From: a bacterium
GTDB taxonomy: Bacteria; Myxococcota_A; UBA9160; UBA4427
DNA length: 64,000 nt
Direction of reading: 5' to 3'
Assembly: GCA_024742285.1 (NCBI GenBank)
Contig: JANSYR010000003.1
Location: 1 to 64,000 of the forward strand
The position numbers and the translations under genes were made by a program. A model generated the notes under the pieces. That model was not told where the DNA came from, made no database searches, and saw only the letters and a list, made by a program, of their open reading frames with translations. Of this stretch, positions 18,831 through 27,275 are shown in pieces (the stretch's first letter is position 1; every line of letters begins with the position of its first letter).

Positions 18831-20378
18831 TCAGAGAATCGCCTCGATCAGGTTCGGCCCGGGCGTGGCGTAGGCCCGGGCGAGCGCCTTGCCCATCGCG
18901 CCTGCATCGGTCACGCGCTCGGCCGGAACGCCCATCCCCCGCGCGAGGGAGACGAAGTCGAGCTCCGGGCCGGTGAGATCGAAGAGCTTCTCGGCTTCCT
19001 TGCTCGGCGCGGCTCCGGTTCGTTCGAGCTCGGCGTTGAGGATGCCGTAGCTCCGGTTCGCGAGGATCACCGTCGTGACGTCGAGGCTCTCCCGCGCCTG
19101 CGTCCAGAGCGATTGGACCGTGTACATCGCCGAGCCGTCCGCCTGCAGGTTGAGCACCGGTCGACCGGGGCACGCGATCGCCGCACCGATCGCGCTCGGC
19201 ATGCCGAAGCCGATCGCGCCGCCGGTCAGCGAGAGCCAGTCGTGGGCGGGCGCGCTCGCGGTGATCGGGAGGGCGAAGAACCCGCCGGTCGCCCCTTCGT
19301 CCACGACGATCGTGTTCTCGCGCATCGTCGCCGCCACCGCCTGGGCGAGGGTGAACGGATTCAGGTCGCCCTCGGGCATGCCGGGAAGCGGGTCCGTCGA
19401 GCGGAACGCGCCGGGCTCGATCGGACCGACCCCCAACCGATCGGCGAGGGCCTCGAGCGCGCCCTCCGCGTCCTCCTCGAGCTCGGCGAGGGTCGAGACG
19501 CGAGTGGTCGGCGCGGTCAGGACGCTCGGCTTGTCCGGGTAGGCGAAGAACCCGACCGGCGCCTTCGTGTGGACGAGGACGAGATCCGTCACGTCGGCGA
19601 TCGCCTCCGCCGCCTGCTCCGGAAAGTACGGCAGGCGTTCGATCACCGCGCGATCCCCGCCGCGCTCGAGACGTCCGTAGAAGGTGTCCGAGACGACGCG
19701 GGCGCCGGTCGCCCGGCCGATGGCCGCCGCAAGCTCGAGGGCGCGGCCGCGCAGGGCCTTCCCGCTCATGAGCAGTGCGGGCCGCTCGCTCTCGCGCAGG
19801 CGCGTCGCGACTTCCTCGATCGTCTCGTCCGGCGCGCTCGTCGGCGCCGGAACCGGGAGCGCCTGCGCGGGAACGCCGGGCTCGTTCCAGCTCGCGTCCG
19901 CCGGCAGGATGAGCGACGCGATCCGGCCGGGATGAGTTCGTGCTGCGGCGACCGCCTGGGCCGCGTCCCGGCCGACGGCGCGCGAGGACTTCGAGGTGCG
20001 GACCCAGTGGGAGAAGGGGGCGGCGACCGCCTCGACGTCGGAGGTGAGCGGCGCGTCGAGGTGGGTGTGATCGACGGCGTGGTCGCCGACGACGTTCACG
20101 ATCGGCGTGTGCGCGCGTCTCGCGTTGTGGAGGTTCGCGAGACCGTTGGCGAGGCCGGGGCCGAGATGGAGGAGCGTCGAGGCGGGCTTGTCCGCCATGC
20201 GCCCGTAGCCGTCGGCGGCGCCGGTGACCACGTTCTCCTGGAGTCCGAGTACGGCGCGCATCCCCGGGACGCGGTCGAGCGCGGCGACGAAGTGCATCTC
20301 CGACGTGCCGGGGTTCGTGAAGCAGACCTCGACGCCGCCGGCGACGAGGGACCGGAGCAGGCTTTCGGCACCGTTCAT
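18831..20378 (-). CDS. ThDP-dependent enzyme, acetolactate synthase/benzoylformate decarboxylase-like
   Basis: A 515-residue three-domain thiamine diphosphate enzyme. The N-terminal PYR domain has TNPGTSEMHF and the catalytic glutamate in GLQENVVTGAADGYGRM. The middle domain starts near RPALLMSGKALRG. The C-terminal PP domain has TGGAIGFGMPSAIGAAIA and the cofactor motif QADGSAMYTVQSLWTQARE...ILANRSYG, in which the usual GDG is ADG. Such proteins are often labelled acetolactate synthase large subunit, but no small subunit is nearby, so decarboxylase or carboligase activity on another 2-keto acid is as likely. The ATG at 20378 follows GGATTCTCC in the coding direction, a weak ribosome-binding site. 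The adjacent sigma-54 regulator is divergent. Confidence 0.85.
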   Translation of the reverse strand: MNGAESLLRSLVAGGVEVCFTNPGTSEMHFVAALDRVPGMRAVLGLQENVVTGAADGYGRMADKPASTLLHLGPGLANGLANLHNARRAHTPIVNVVGDHAVDHTHLDAPLTSDVEAVAAPFSHWVRTSKSSRAVGRDAAQAVAAARTHPGRIASLILPADASWNEPGVPAQALPVPAPTSAPDETIEEVATRLRESERPALLMSGKALRGRALELAAAIGRATGARVVSDTFYGRLERGGDRAVIERLPYFPEQAAEAIADVTDLVLVHTKAPVGFFAYPDKPSVLTAPTTRVSTLAELEEDAEGALEALADRLGVGPIEPGAFRSTDPLPGMPEGDLNPFTLAQAVAATMRENTIVVDEGATGGFFALPITASAPAHDWLSLTGGAIGFGMPSAIGAAIACPGRPVLNLQADGSAMYTVQSLWTQARESLDVTTVILANRSYGILNAELERTGAAPSKEAEKLFDLTGPELDFVSLARGMGVPAERVTDAGAMGKALARAYATPGPNLIEAIL

Positions 20379-20501
20379 GGAGAATCCTCTCGGATGGGGA
20401 CGGGAGAGCCTAGCGCCGGGGCCCACTTTCGTGCGTCGGGAGGCGAAGCGCGCTAACGAGACCGGGAGTTCTTCGGGCCGTACGCTTCGGGGAGGGAAGG
20501 C

Positions 20502-22073
20502 TTGGCCGCGCGCAGCTCCGCTTTCGTCAGCGATCGGGAGCGGGAGATCCTCGAAGCCGTCACGCGGATGGCGACGTCGAACCCGTTCGCACCGGATCGG
20601 ATCGACCAGGAGCGCCTCGCCCTCGGTGACGGCTTCACGGCCTACACCGCGGTGTGGCACATGGACGGCGACGTCGAGGGCTTGAACCCGAACGTTCTCC
20701 GCCTGAAGGAGCTCGCCGAAGGCATGGCCGAGGACCTCCGGTCCCGGCTGGTCGAAGGAGCGCGTCCGTCTCGTGAGGAGCTCGCTCTCTACGAGGGCTT
20801 CGTCCGCTACCTCCTCTTCTACCGCTACTCGCCCGACCTCACCCGGATCATCCACGATCGTGAGAAGGGCCGCCCCGCGACCCGGAAGCTCGGCTTCTAC
20901 GGGCGCTACGCGTCGGACTTCTCCCACTTCTTCGAGATCCCCGGCGTCGAGTTCCCGGAGGAGACCAACGCGCCCCACGTTCTCGCCTGGGGCTTTCAGA
21001 TCCGGCGCGCGTTCCACCACGTCTTCACGCAGATCTACGGTGGGTCGATGCCGATCGCGGAGCTGCGCGGCAAGGTCTGGCGCGCGGTCTTCACACACGA
21101 CGTCGAGCGCTACCGCCGCAGTCTCTACGGTCGGATGGGAGACATCCCGGCGCTCGTGCTCGGCGAGTCGGGGACCGGCAAGGAGCTCGTCGCCCGCGCG
21201 ATCGGCCTCTCCCGCTACATCCCGCTCGATCCGGAGCGTGCATGCTTCGTCGCCGACTTCGCGGACGGCTACCAGGCGGTCAACCTCGCCGCGCTGTCGT
21301 CCTCGTTGATCGAGTCCGAGGTCTTCGGCCACCGCAAGGGCGCCTTCACCGGGGCCGTCGAGGACCGCGCGGGTTGGCTCGAAGGGAGTGGTCCCTTCGG
21401 CACGATCTTCCTCGACGAGATCGGGGACCTCGATCCCGGGATCCAGGTCAAGCTCCTACGGGTGCTCCAGAGCCGCACGTTCCAGCGGATCGGCGAGACG
21501 ATCGAGCGTCGCTTCGAGGGCAAGATCGTCGCCGCGACCAACGCCGACCTCGAGCAGGGGATCGAAGACGGGACCTTCCGTGAGGACCTCTACTACCGCC
21601 TGTGTGCGAACGTGATCGAGATGCCGACCCTGCGCGCCCAGATCGAGGCGGACGACGGTGCCTTCGAGCAGCTGACCCAGGTGATCGCCGTCCGGATCGC
21701 GGGAAGTGAGGAAGAAGGCGATGGCCTCGCGAAGGAAGTGCTCGGCTTCGTCCGGAGTGGACTGCCCGCCGACTACGCCTGGCCGGGCAACGTCCGTGAG
21801 CTCGAGCAGTGCGTACGGAGCGTCCTCGTCCAGGGCTCCTACGCGCCACCGCGACGACGCGACGCGGGGGAGCGCCTCGCGGCGTCCGGCGTTGCGCCGA
21901 TGCTCCTGGCCGGCGAGGCCAGCGCGGAAGCGCTTCTACGCGACTACACCACCCGCGTCTACGCGAAGCAGGGCTCCTACGAAGCGGCGGCCCGGGTGCT
22001 CGGGCTCGATCGCCGGACCGTGAAGGCGAAGCTCGACCCGGAGCTCCTGGAGGAACTCCGGGCCGAGGGGTGA
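20502..22073 (+). CDS. Sigma-54-dependent transcriptional activator
   Basis: A 523-residue enhancer-binding protein. Residues 1-205 form a domain I do not recognise, without a receiver, PAS, GAF or V4R signature. The AAA+ domain has Walker A GESGTGKE (221-228), the intact sigma-54 contact loop GAFTGA (280-285), Walker B TIFLDEIG (301-308) and the arginine-finger region FREDLYYRL. The C-terminus is a Fis-type helix-turn-helix, [19 protein letters not shown]. The probable start is TTG at 20502, preceded by GGAGG at six bases; no ATG fits. It ends 19 bases from the convergent acyltransferase, whose upstream region carries a sigma-54 promoter and paired palindromes, making that gene a likely target. 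Confidence 0.9.
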   Translation: MAARSSAFVSDREREILEAVTRMATSNPFAPDRIDQERLALGDGFTAYTAVWHMDGDVEGLNPNVLRLKELAEGMAEDLRSRLVEGARPSREELALYEGFVRYLLFYRYSPDLTRIIHDREKGRPATRKLGFYGRYASDFSHFFEIPGVEFPEETNAPHVLAWGFQIRRAFHHVFTQIYGGSMPIAELRGKVWRAVFTHDVERYRRSLYGRMGDIPALVLGESGTGKELVARAIGLSRYIPLDPERACFVADFADGYQAVNLAALSSSLIESEVFGHRKGAFTGAVEDRAGWLEGSGPFGTIFLDEIGDLDPGIQVKLLRVLQSRTFQRIGETIERRFEGKIVAATNADLEQGIEDGTFREDLYYRLCANVIEMPTLRAQIEADDGAFEQLTQVIAVRIAGSEEEGDGLAKEVLGFVRSGLPADYAWPGNVRELEQCVRSVLVQGSYAPPRRRDAGERLAASGVAPMLLAGEASAEALLRDYTTRVYAKQGSYEAAARVLGLDRRTVKAKLDPELLEELRAEG

Positions 22074-22092
22074 ACACCGACCAGCCCCGATG

Positions 22093-23427
22093 CTAGTCGG
22101 CGTTCTTCTCCGTCCCGGAGAGACCCATCGTCGCGAGGATCTTGAGCGGGCCGATCCCCGCCAGCCCCGCGCCGTAGAAGGGCAGCAGATTCGGCAGGAT
22201 CCGGAGGCCGTCTCCGGACGCGACGCCCTGCGCGCTGATCATGGCGAGGCCGGCACAGACCAGGGTCGCTGCCGCGACCAGGCGTCGTCGCGAGTACGTG
22301 ACCAGGTCCGCGACCGGCTTCTCGAAGCGCTGTACCAGGAGCGCGAGCGGGAAGAGAAAGAGGGTGAAGGCCAGCAGGTAGAGCGGGCGAGACGTCCACC
22401 AGTCCGCCGAGTTCGGAAGCAGGTCGAGTCCCGTCCCTGCCAGGTAGAGCCCGGCGTAGACCGCGATCATCGCCGTCATGTGCCAGAGATAGACGGACAT
22501 GATCAGGCCATTCACGAGGACGGTCGTCGTCCAGACCTTCGCGTGATCCAGGACGCGCCGGGCGTAGGGCTCTGCGGCCAGAACGAGCCCGGACTGGGCG
22601 ATCCCGAGCGTCAGGAGGGCGAGGGTCGGCGGCGACGTATTCGAGACCTCCATGCCCGGGAAGCCGACCATGGCCAGGGGGTAGGGGCCGAAGGTGACGA
22701 GGAGCGCGGTCGCGAGCGCACCGCCGGCGAACCAGGCGAGTCTCTTCTCGAAGCGGCCCTCGCGCCACGCGTAGCCGAGCTGGTGGATCGCGAGCCAGAC
22801 GAAGAAGTAGTTGACGAGGCCGAGCGTGCGGTGGCCCGTGGAGAAGGAGACGACGTCGGTCAGCGTGGCGCCGGCGACGAGCGCCCAGAACGAGCGAAAG
22901 CCGTATCGGATCCAGGCGCGGTAGGTGATCGGCACGAGGACGCCGACCATCACGTAGACCGCGAGGAACCACGTCGGCACGAGCGCCGCCTGGGAGAGCA
23001 GGCCCATCAGTGCGGGATCCGCGCCGGCGAAGGGCGCGATCCCGGCGATCGCGACCCAGGCGAGCAGGACGGGAATCACCGGGGCGATCAAGCGCTGGAA
23101 GCGGCCGGCGAGCCAGCGCGGGTAGGGCGTGCCCCGCTCGACGGCGGCGGTCCAGGCGGTGTGGTTCGCGTAGCCGCCGACGAGGAAGAAGATCGGCATG
23201 ACCTGGACGGCGAGGGTGAGCCACCGGGTCCAGGGCGCGATCTCGAGCATGTTGCCGGCGACCAGGGCGCCCGCATCCGGGAGGTAGGGCGCCGCGACGA
23301 GCCAGTGGCCCAGGATCACGACGGTGATCGAGGCGGCGCGCAGGAAGTCGACGTAGCGGTTGCGGGTATCGGGGGTGGCGTGGGCCACGTGGGCGGCCTG
23401 GTGCCAGAGTTCGGTCGCGAAGGACAT
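22093..23427 (-). CDS. Acyltransferase 3 family membrane protein
   Basis: A 444-residue integral membrane protein of the OafA/NodX acyltransferase-3 type. The N-terminal RYVDFLRAASITVVILGHW holds the hallmark arginine and histidine of the first helix. The family's second signature follows in PIFFLVGGYANHTAW. About ten transmembrane helices follow, ending near GLAGIGPLKI. Such enzymes transfer acyl groups from the cytoplasm to a sugar, peptide or lipid outside the membrane. The start at 23427 has GGAGAG seven bases upstream. The region above it has a near-consensus sigma-54 promoter (about 23467-23483) and two matched 11-bp palindromes, so expression is probably controlled by an enhancer-binding protein. 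The substrate is unknown. Confidence 0.88.
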   Translation of the reverse strand: MSFATELWHQAAHVAHATPDTRNRYVDFLRAASITVVILGHWLVAAPYLPDAGALVAGNMLEIAPWTRWLTLAVQVMPIFFLVGGYANHTAWTAAVERGTPYPRWLAGRFQRLIAPVIPVLLAWVAIAGIAPFAGADPALMGLLSQAALVPTWFLAVYVMVGVLVPITYRAWIRYGFRSFWALVAGATLTDVVSFSTGHRTLGLVNYFFVWLAIHQLGYAWREGRFEKRLAWFAGGALATALLVTFGPYPLAMVGFPGMEVSNTSPPTLALLTLGIAQSGLVLAAEPYARRVLDHAKVWTTTVLVNGLIMSVYLWHMTAMIAVYAGLYLAGTGLDLLPNSADWWTSRPLYLLAFTLFLFPLALLVQRFEKPVADLVTYSRRRLVAAATLVCAGLAMISAQGVASGDGLRILPNLLPFYGAGLAGIGPLKILATMGLSGTEKNAD

Positions 23428-23466
23428 GGTCGGGCTCTCCGTTTCTCGTGGGACGAGAACAGGAAG

Positions 23467-23483
23467 AGCACGGTCCGTGCCAA
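23467..23483 (-). promoter_or_regulatory. Candidate sigma-54 promoter of the acyltransferase gene
   Basis: Read on the minus strand this is TTGGCACGGACCGTGCT. Against the -24/-12 consensus YTGGCACG-N4-TTGCW only the first T of the -12 element differs (GTGCT). The invariant GG (23481-23480) and GC (23469-23468) are separated by exactly ten bases. Transcription would start near 23456, giving a leader of about 29 bases that includes GGAGAG before the ATG at 23427. The element overlaps a 13-bp palindrome, GCACGGTCCGTGC (23468-23480). Confidence 0.65.
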
Positions 23484-23550
23484 GGTCAAAAAGTGAGCAA
23501 ATTCAGGGATTTATCGAGACGTCACATCAATGCGAACGCATTCCCAAAAT

Positions 23551-23582
23551 ACATCGGATGTCTGTCTCTAGACATCAGATGT
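23551..23582. promoter_or_regulatory. Paired palindromic upstream activating sequences
   Basis: ACATCGGATGT (23551-23561) and ACATCAGATGT (23572-23582) are two copies of the palindrome ACATCnGATGT, with centres 21 bp apart (two helical turns). They lie about 95-126 bases upstream of the predicted sigma-54 start site, the usual location for enhancer-binding-protein sites. A partial third copy, ACATCAATG, is at 23524-23532. The surrounding 160 bases are clearly less GC-rich than the neighbouring genes. Confidence 0.6.
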
Positions 23583-23587
23583 CCGGT

Positions 23588-24388
23588 CTATCGCCCCTCG
23601 AACGTCGGTGTTCGCTTCTCCCGGAACGCCTTGATCGCTTCCTGGGAGTCGTGGCTGCTGCCGGCGAGGGATTGGAGCTCGACCTCGCGGTCGTACGCCG
23701 GGCCGTAGTCGCTGTTGATCGCCGTGTGGAGGGATGCCTTGGCGTAGCGGAGCGAGAGCGGGGCGCGCTGGGCGAGCTCCTCCGCCCACGCCCGGGTCTC
23801 GGGCAGCAGCGCATCGCTCGGCACGACGCGATTGCAGAGCCCCCACTCCAGGCATTTCCCGGCGGCGACCTTCTCTCCGGTCGCGATGATCTCGTAGGCG
23901 CGCTTGCGGCCGAGGGCGTTCGCGAGGAGCCAGGTGGCGCCGCCGTCGGGGATCAGGCCGATCCCGGCGAAGGCCTGGTAGATGTAGGCGTCCTCGGCCA
24001 TGACGGTCAGGTCGCAGATCATGCCGTAGGCGCTGCCGACGCCGGCACAGGCGCCGTTGATCGCGCTGATCCACGGCTTCGGGGCGCGCAGGATCGCTTC
24101 GAGGACCGGGCGGTGGTCCTGCTGGAGGTGATCACTGACGCCCGTTCCCGTCGCGCCCATCGTGAGGTCGGCCCCCGCCGAGAAGGCGCGGCCCGCTCCG
24201 GTCAGGATCACGACGCGCACGGCAGGGTCGGCGTTCAACCGGTTCACCGCGTCCAGCATCTCGCGCAGAATCTCGACACCGAGCGCGTTGAGCTTCTTCG
24301 GCACGTTCATCGTCAGCTGACCGACGTGCGTGTCGGCGTCGACATCGACTTCGATCAGCTCGTAGGCGGGGTATTCGATCTTCGGCAT
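23588..24388 (-). CDS. Enoyl-CoA hydratase/isomerase
   Basis: A 266-residue crotonase-fold enzyme. The acyl-CoA oxyanion-hole motifs are SAGADLTMG and NGACAGVGSAYGM. GIGLIPDGGATWLL places an aspartate, rather than the usual Glu-Gly pair, at the second catalytic position, so the exact reaction (hydration, isomerisation or another crotonase chemistry) is uncertain. I chose the ATG at 24388, which gives a standard length and has GGAGAG upstream. It is on the same strand as the phosphotransferase, 62 bases downstream of it, and probably co-transcribed. The APH-fold phosphotransferase and CoA-ester enzymes are a common pairing in fatty acid or branched-lipid catabolism. Confidence 0.9.
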   Translation of the reverse strand: MPKIEYPAYELIEVDVDADTHVGQLTMNVPKKLNALGVEILREMLDAVNRLNADPAVRVVILTGAGRAFSAGADLTMGATGTGVSDHLQQDHRPVLEAILRAPKPWISAINGACAGVGSAYGMICDLTVMAEDAYIYQAFAGIGLIPDGGATWLLANALGRKRAYEIIATGEKVAAGKCLEWGLCNRVVPSDALLPETRAWAEELAQRAPLSLRYAKASLHTAINSDYGPAYDREVELQSLAGSSHDSQEAIKAFREKRTPTFEGR

Positions 24389-24450
24389 GAGCTCTCCGAC
24401 GAAGGGGCGATCGCGCGGAATCCGACGGCGGGGTCGAGGCGCGATCGCGA

Positions 24451-25821
24451 TCAGTCGACCCGGAAGTCCGGGATCGGGTTGTGGCGGGCGATGGCCGAGC
24501 CTTCGGGGCCGCACAGCATGAGGTAGCGCCACGTCCGGGCGTGGAAAAGGTGGACCAGTGCTTCGTCGTGAGACCCGTCGTCCCCCTGGACGAAGCGCTC
24601 GAGGGCGGCATCGCCCTCCTGCCAGGTCGCCGGCCGGAAGCCCAGCAGCGGCTCGAGGTCGTCGAGGTTCGCGGCATCGATCGCCGCACCGATCTCGTCC
24701 GTCCGCTGCAGGTGCCGCGCGAGCCGGAAGAAGATGCGGAACTGGTGCTGCGTGTACTCGTCCGGCGCTTCGAAGTGGCGGAGCCAGCGGATGAGGTGCT
24801 CGTGGCCGACGGCGCCGGTCGAGATCCGCGCTTCGGGCATCGGCGGCGGCGTGAGCTCGATCCCGAGGATCTCGCCCAGAGCCTCCATCGCGTAGATGTT
24901 GGTCTCCGCGCACCACTGCATGTTCGTCATGTAGTCCGAGCCGGGCGGCGGCTCGGCGAGGGCGTCGTGGAAGGCGAGCTGGTTGGACAGGGTGAAGCAG
25001 AAGTGGTGGTACTGGATCGCGCGGCGATCCACCGTCTGCCCGCCGTGCTCGGCATAGTGGTCGTAGAGCGCTTCGAAGTCGCCGTAGTTCAGGACGCTCG
25101 TTCGCATGCGGAAGCCCGCGAGATCCATCATCGGATCGCCGAGGTGCGCGAGCTCGAGATCGATCACCGCCTCGACGCGTCCGTTCCGGTGCATCAGCTG
25201 GCCGGAGTCCCAGACGATCGGCGTCTCGCGCACCGCACCGCCGATCGGATTGCGCCGGAGCCAGGCGAAGCAGAACTCGAGGAGCGGGTCCGGTCGCTTC
25301 TTCGCGGCCCGATACGCGTCCCAGTAGGTCTGCATCCCGATCCAGCCGGACTCCGCCGGGGTCTCGGCGCGGAGCAGGCCCGCCTCCACGAAGCGGTCGA
25401 TCGGCAGGGCATGGATCTTCGCGAGCAACTCCATGTAGTGGCGCATCACGCGGTCGCGCTCTTCGTCGCTCGCCTGCTGGAAGTGTTCGACGCCGTGGAC
25501 GCGATCCATCACGTAGGCGCGCGGGTCGTCGCACCAGCCGTGGACCTTCGCGACGGGAATGCCGGCGTCGTGGAGCAACGCCTGGAACTTCATCTCGTTC
25601 TCGAGAGGAAAGCCGTGCATGCAGTCGAGCCGGTCCCCGCGCACGCAGAGCGAGAGCTTCTCGTCGCCGCGTTCGACCTCCGCGAACCAGACCGGGCGCC
25701 ACCGCGCCTGCGGGTCGATGTGGACGACGTGCCCCCCCACGTTCTCTTCGATCCAGCGTACGACCTTCTCCGTTCGCGCTTCCATCGACTCGAGTTCGGC
25801 ACCTTCGATCGTTTCCGTCAT
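24451..25821 (-). CDS. APH-fold phosphotransferase family protein with atypical catalytic loop
   Basis: A 456-residue protein of the aminoglycoside-phosphotransferase/ACAD10-like kinase fold. The C-lobe motif DLELAHLGDPMMDLAGF (about residues 221-237) corresponds to the DFG-equivalent segment. The catalytic loop, normally HGD or WGD followed by R-x-x-N, reads VWDSGQ (203-208). The expected aspartate is shifted and the downstream asparagine is absent, so kinase activity is doubtful. Relatives occur beside acyl-CoA dehydrogenases and may phosphorylate hydroxyacyl-CoAs. The start at 25821 follows GGGAGACCTCC. It is divergent from the sulfotransferase, with a strong hairpin in the 165-bp gap, and upstream of enoyl-CoA hydratase on the same strand. 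Confidence 0.8.
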   Translation of the reverse strand: MTETIEGAELESMEARTEKVVRWIEENVGGHVVHIDPQARWRPVWFAEVERGDEKLSLCVRGDRLDCMHGFPLENEMKFQALLHDAGIPVAKVHGWCDDPRAYVMDRVHGVEHFQQASDEERDRVMRHYMELLAKIHALPIDRFVEAGLLRAETPAESGWIGMQTYWDAYRAAKKRPDPLLEFCFAWLRRNPIGGAVRETPIVWDSGQLMHRNGRVEAVIDLELAHLGDPMMDLAGFRMRTSVLNYGDFEALYDHYAEHGGQTVDRRAIQYHHFCFTLSNQLAFHDALAEPPPGSDYMTNMQWCAETNIYAMEALGEILGIELTPPPMPEARISTGAVGHEHLIRWLRHFEAPDEYTQHQFRIFFRLARHLQRTDEIGAAIDAANLDDLEPLLGFRPATWQEGDAALERFVQGDDGSHDEALVHLFHARTWRYLMLCGPEGSAIARHNPIPDFRVD

Positions 25822-25939
25822 GGAGGTCTCCCGGGTGGATCGATCATTCTCGCATACCTCGACCTGTGGTGTTCTCCGCTTCGATTTCGGGTGTTTGAAC
25901 GTGCCCTTCGAAGCTCCTACCTTCGCCGCCCCCGTCGCC

Positions 25940-25960
25940 GCGGTCCCCGGAAGGGACCGC
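25940..25960. promoter_or_regulatory. Strong hairpin in divergent intergenic region
   Basis: GCGGTCCC-CGGAA-GGGACCGC is a perfect 8-bp stem with a five-base loop, 27-47 bases upstream of the sulfotransferase start (25987). In that gene's leader RNA it could affect translation or stability; as DNA it could be an operator shared with the divergent phosphotransferase. The rest of the gap (25822-25939) is noticeably more AT-rich and probably holds both promoters. Confidence 0.4.
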
Positions 25961-25986
25961 TGAACCCGCCCCAGGAGTCGCGAACG

Positions 25987-27183
25987 ATGAGCAGTGGATC
26001 CGCCGAGAATCAGGCCGCCTTCCAGGACGCCGAGCTGTTGGCGGAGGCCCAGTCGAGCGCGGGGCTCTCGGATTTCGGACCCGACGAGTTCCGCCCGGCG
26101 ATGGAGAAGCTGACGTGGTCCCTCCGCGAGGAGGCCCCGCTCAACGACCTCGGTCGCCAGATCCTTCGCACCCGGATCATCGAGAGCCTCGAGACGCGGC
26201 TCCGGATCCAGCACTGGATCGACCGCCATCCCGAGATCCTCGACGAGGAGATCGGCGCCCCGATCGTCGTGATCGGTCAGGCGCGAACCGGGACGACGAT
26301 GCTCCAGCGGATCATCGCGAGTGATCCCCGCAACCACGCCTGCATGTGGTGGGAGACGCGCTTCCCCGCGCCCCACGCCGACACGGACTGGAGCCAGCCC
26401 GACCCGCGGATCCCGATCGCCGAAGCCGAGGTGGCCGCGATCCTCGAGGCCGACCCGCGCCAGAAGTCGATTCATCCCTGGGATGCCCTCGCGCCCGACG
26501 AAGAGATCATGCTCCTCGAGCACTCCTTCCTCTCCTACGTGCCCGAGGCGTTCTGCAACATCCCCACCTACCGGAGCTGGATCAGCGAGCAGGACTGGAC
26601 GCCGAGCTACCGCTACCTGAAGAAGCTGATCCAGTCGCTCCAGTGGCAGAAGCGCCAGCGAGGCAACGTCCGCGAGCGCTGGGTCCTCAAGGCGCCGAAC
26701 CACCTGGGCTTCATCGACACGCTCTTCGAGACCTTCGAAGGAGCGAACGTGATCCTGACCCACCGCGACCCCGTCGAAACCGTCGCCTCGGCGGCGTCGA
26801 TGAACGGGTCCTACTGGGCGCTCTACGGCGATCCGTCGCCTGCGCAGATGGCCCAGGCCGGGAACCAGTGGAAGGACCGGATGGCCTGGTCGACGAATCG
26901 CTGCATGGAGGCGCGCAAGCGCTACGACGCGAGCCGATTCGCCGACCTCTGGTTCCTCGACGCGCTCAAGACGCCGATCGAGGAGCTCACCCGCGTCTAC
27001 GAACAGTTCGGGATCGAGATGACCGACGAGGCGCGCGCGGGCATGGAGCAGTGGCGCGCGGACAATCCGCGCGAGAAGCGACCGCCCCACGAGTACACCC
27101 TCGAGGAGTACGGACTCTCCGAAGAAGGCATCAAGGCCGACTTCGCCGAGTACCGCAAGACCTTCATCGAGCCGCGGCTCTAG
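25987..27183 (+). CDS. Sulfotransferase family protein 1
   Basis: A 398-residue cytoplasmic sulfotransferase of the Sulfotransfer_3 type. The 5'-phosphosulfate loop is VVIGQARTGTTMLQRI, near residue 100. The 3'-phosphate site is in VLKAPNHLGFIDTLF followed by VILTHRDPVETVAS. It would transfer sulfate from PAPS to an acceptor hydroxyl or amine, probably a lipid or small molecule. The start at ATG 25987 has CAGGAG upstream. A second member of the family is at 47002-48270 but is not closely similar. It is divergent from the phosphotransferase. Downstream lies a hairpin repeat pair (27188-27248) and then a convergent SnoaL gene. Confidence 0.87.
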   Translation: MSSGSAENQAAFQDAELLAEAQSSAGLSDFGPDEFRPAMEKLTWSLREEAPLNDLGRQILRTRIIESLETRLRIQHWIDRHPEILDEEIGAPIVVIGQARTGTTMLQRIIASDPRNHACMWWETRFPAPHADTDWSQPDPRIPIAEAEVAAILEADPRQKSIHPWDALAPDEEIMLLEHSFLSYVPEAFCNIPTYRSWISEQDWTPSYRYLKKLIQSLQWQKRQRGNVRERWVLKAPNHLGFIDTLFETFEGANVILTHRDPVETVASAASMNGSYWALYGDPSPAQMAQAGNQWKDRMAWSTNRCMEARKRYDASRFADLWFLDALKTPIEELTRVYEQFGIEMTDEARAGMEQWRADNPREKRPPHEYTLEEYGLSEEGIKADFAEYRKTFIEPRL

Positions 27184-27187
27184 TCCT

Positions 27188-27248
27188 CCGCCTGCGGGCG
27201 CTCGGCGGGTTGCCTCCGCCTCATCTTCCGCCTGCGGGCACTCGGCGG
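27188..27248. repeat. Covarying hairpin repeat, array 1 (two units)
   Basis: Two units, 27188-27208 and 27228-27248, each read CCGCC-TGCGGGC(G/A)CTC-GGCGG: a 5-bp stem around an 11-base loop, with a 40-bp period. The same unit, read on the other strand, occurs three times at 53430-53506, where two units have the stem CCGGC/GCCGG, so the fourth pair changes from C-G to G-C while the loop is kept. Both arrays lie immediately between convergent genes, consistent with a bidirectional terminator or a REP-like element. Confidence 0.7.
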
Positions 27249-27275
27249 GGGCGGGCGAGACGAAGGCGTCTCGGC

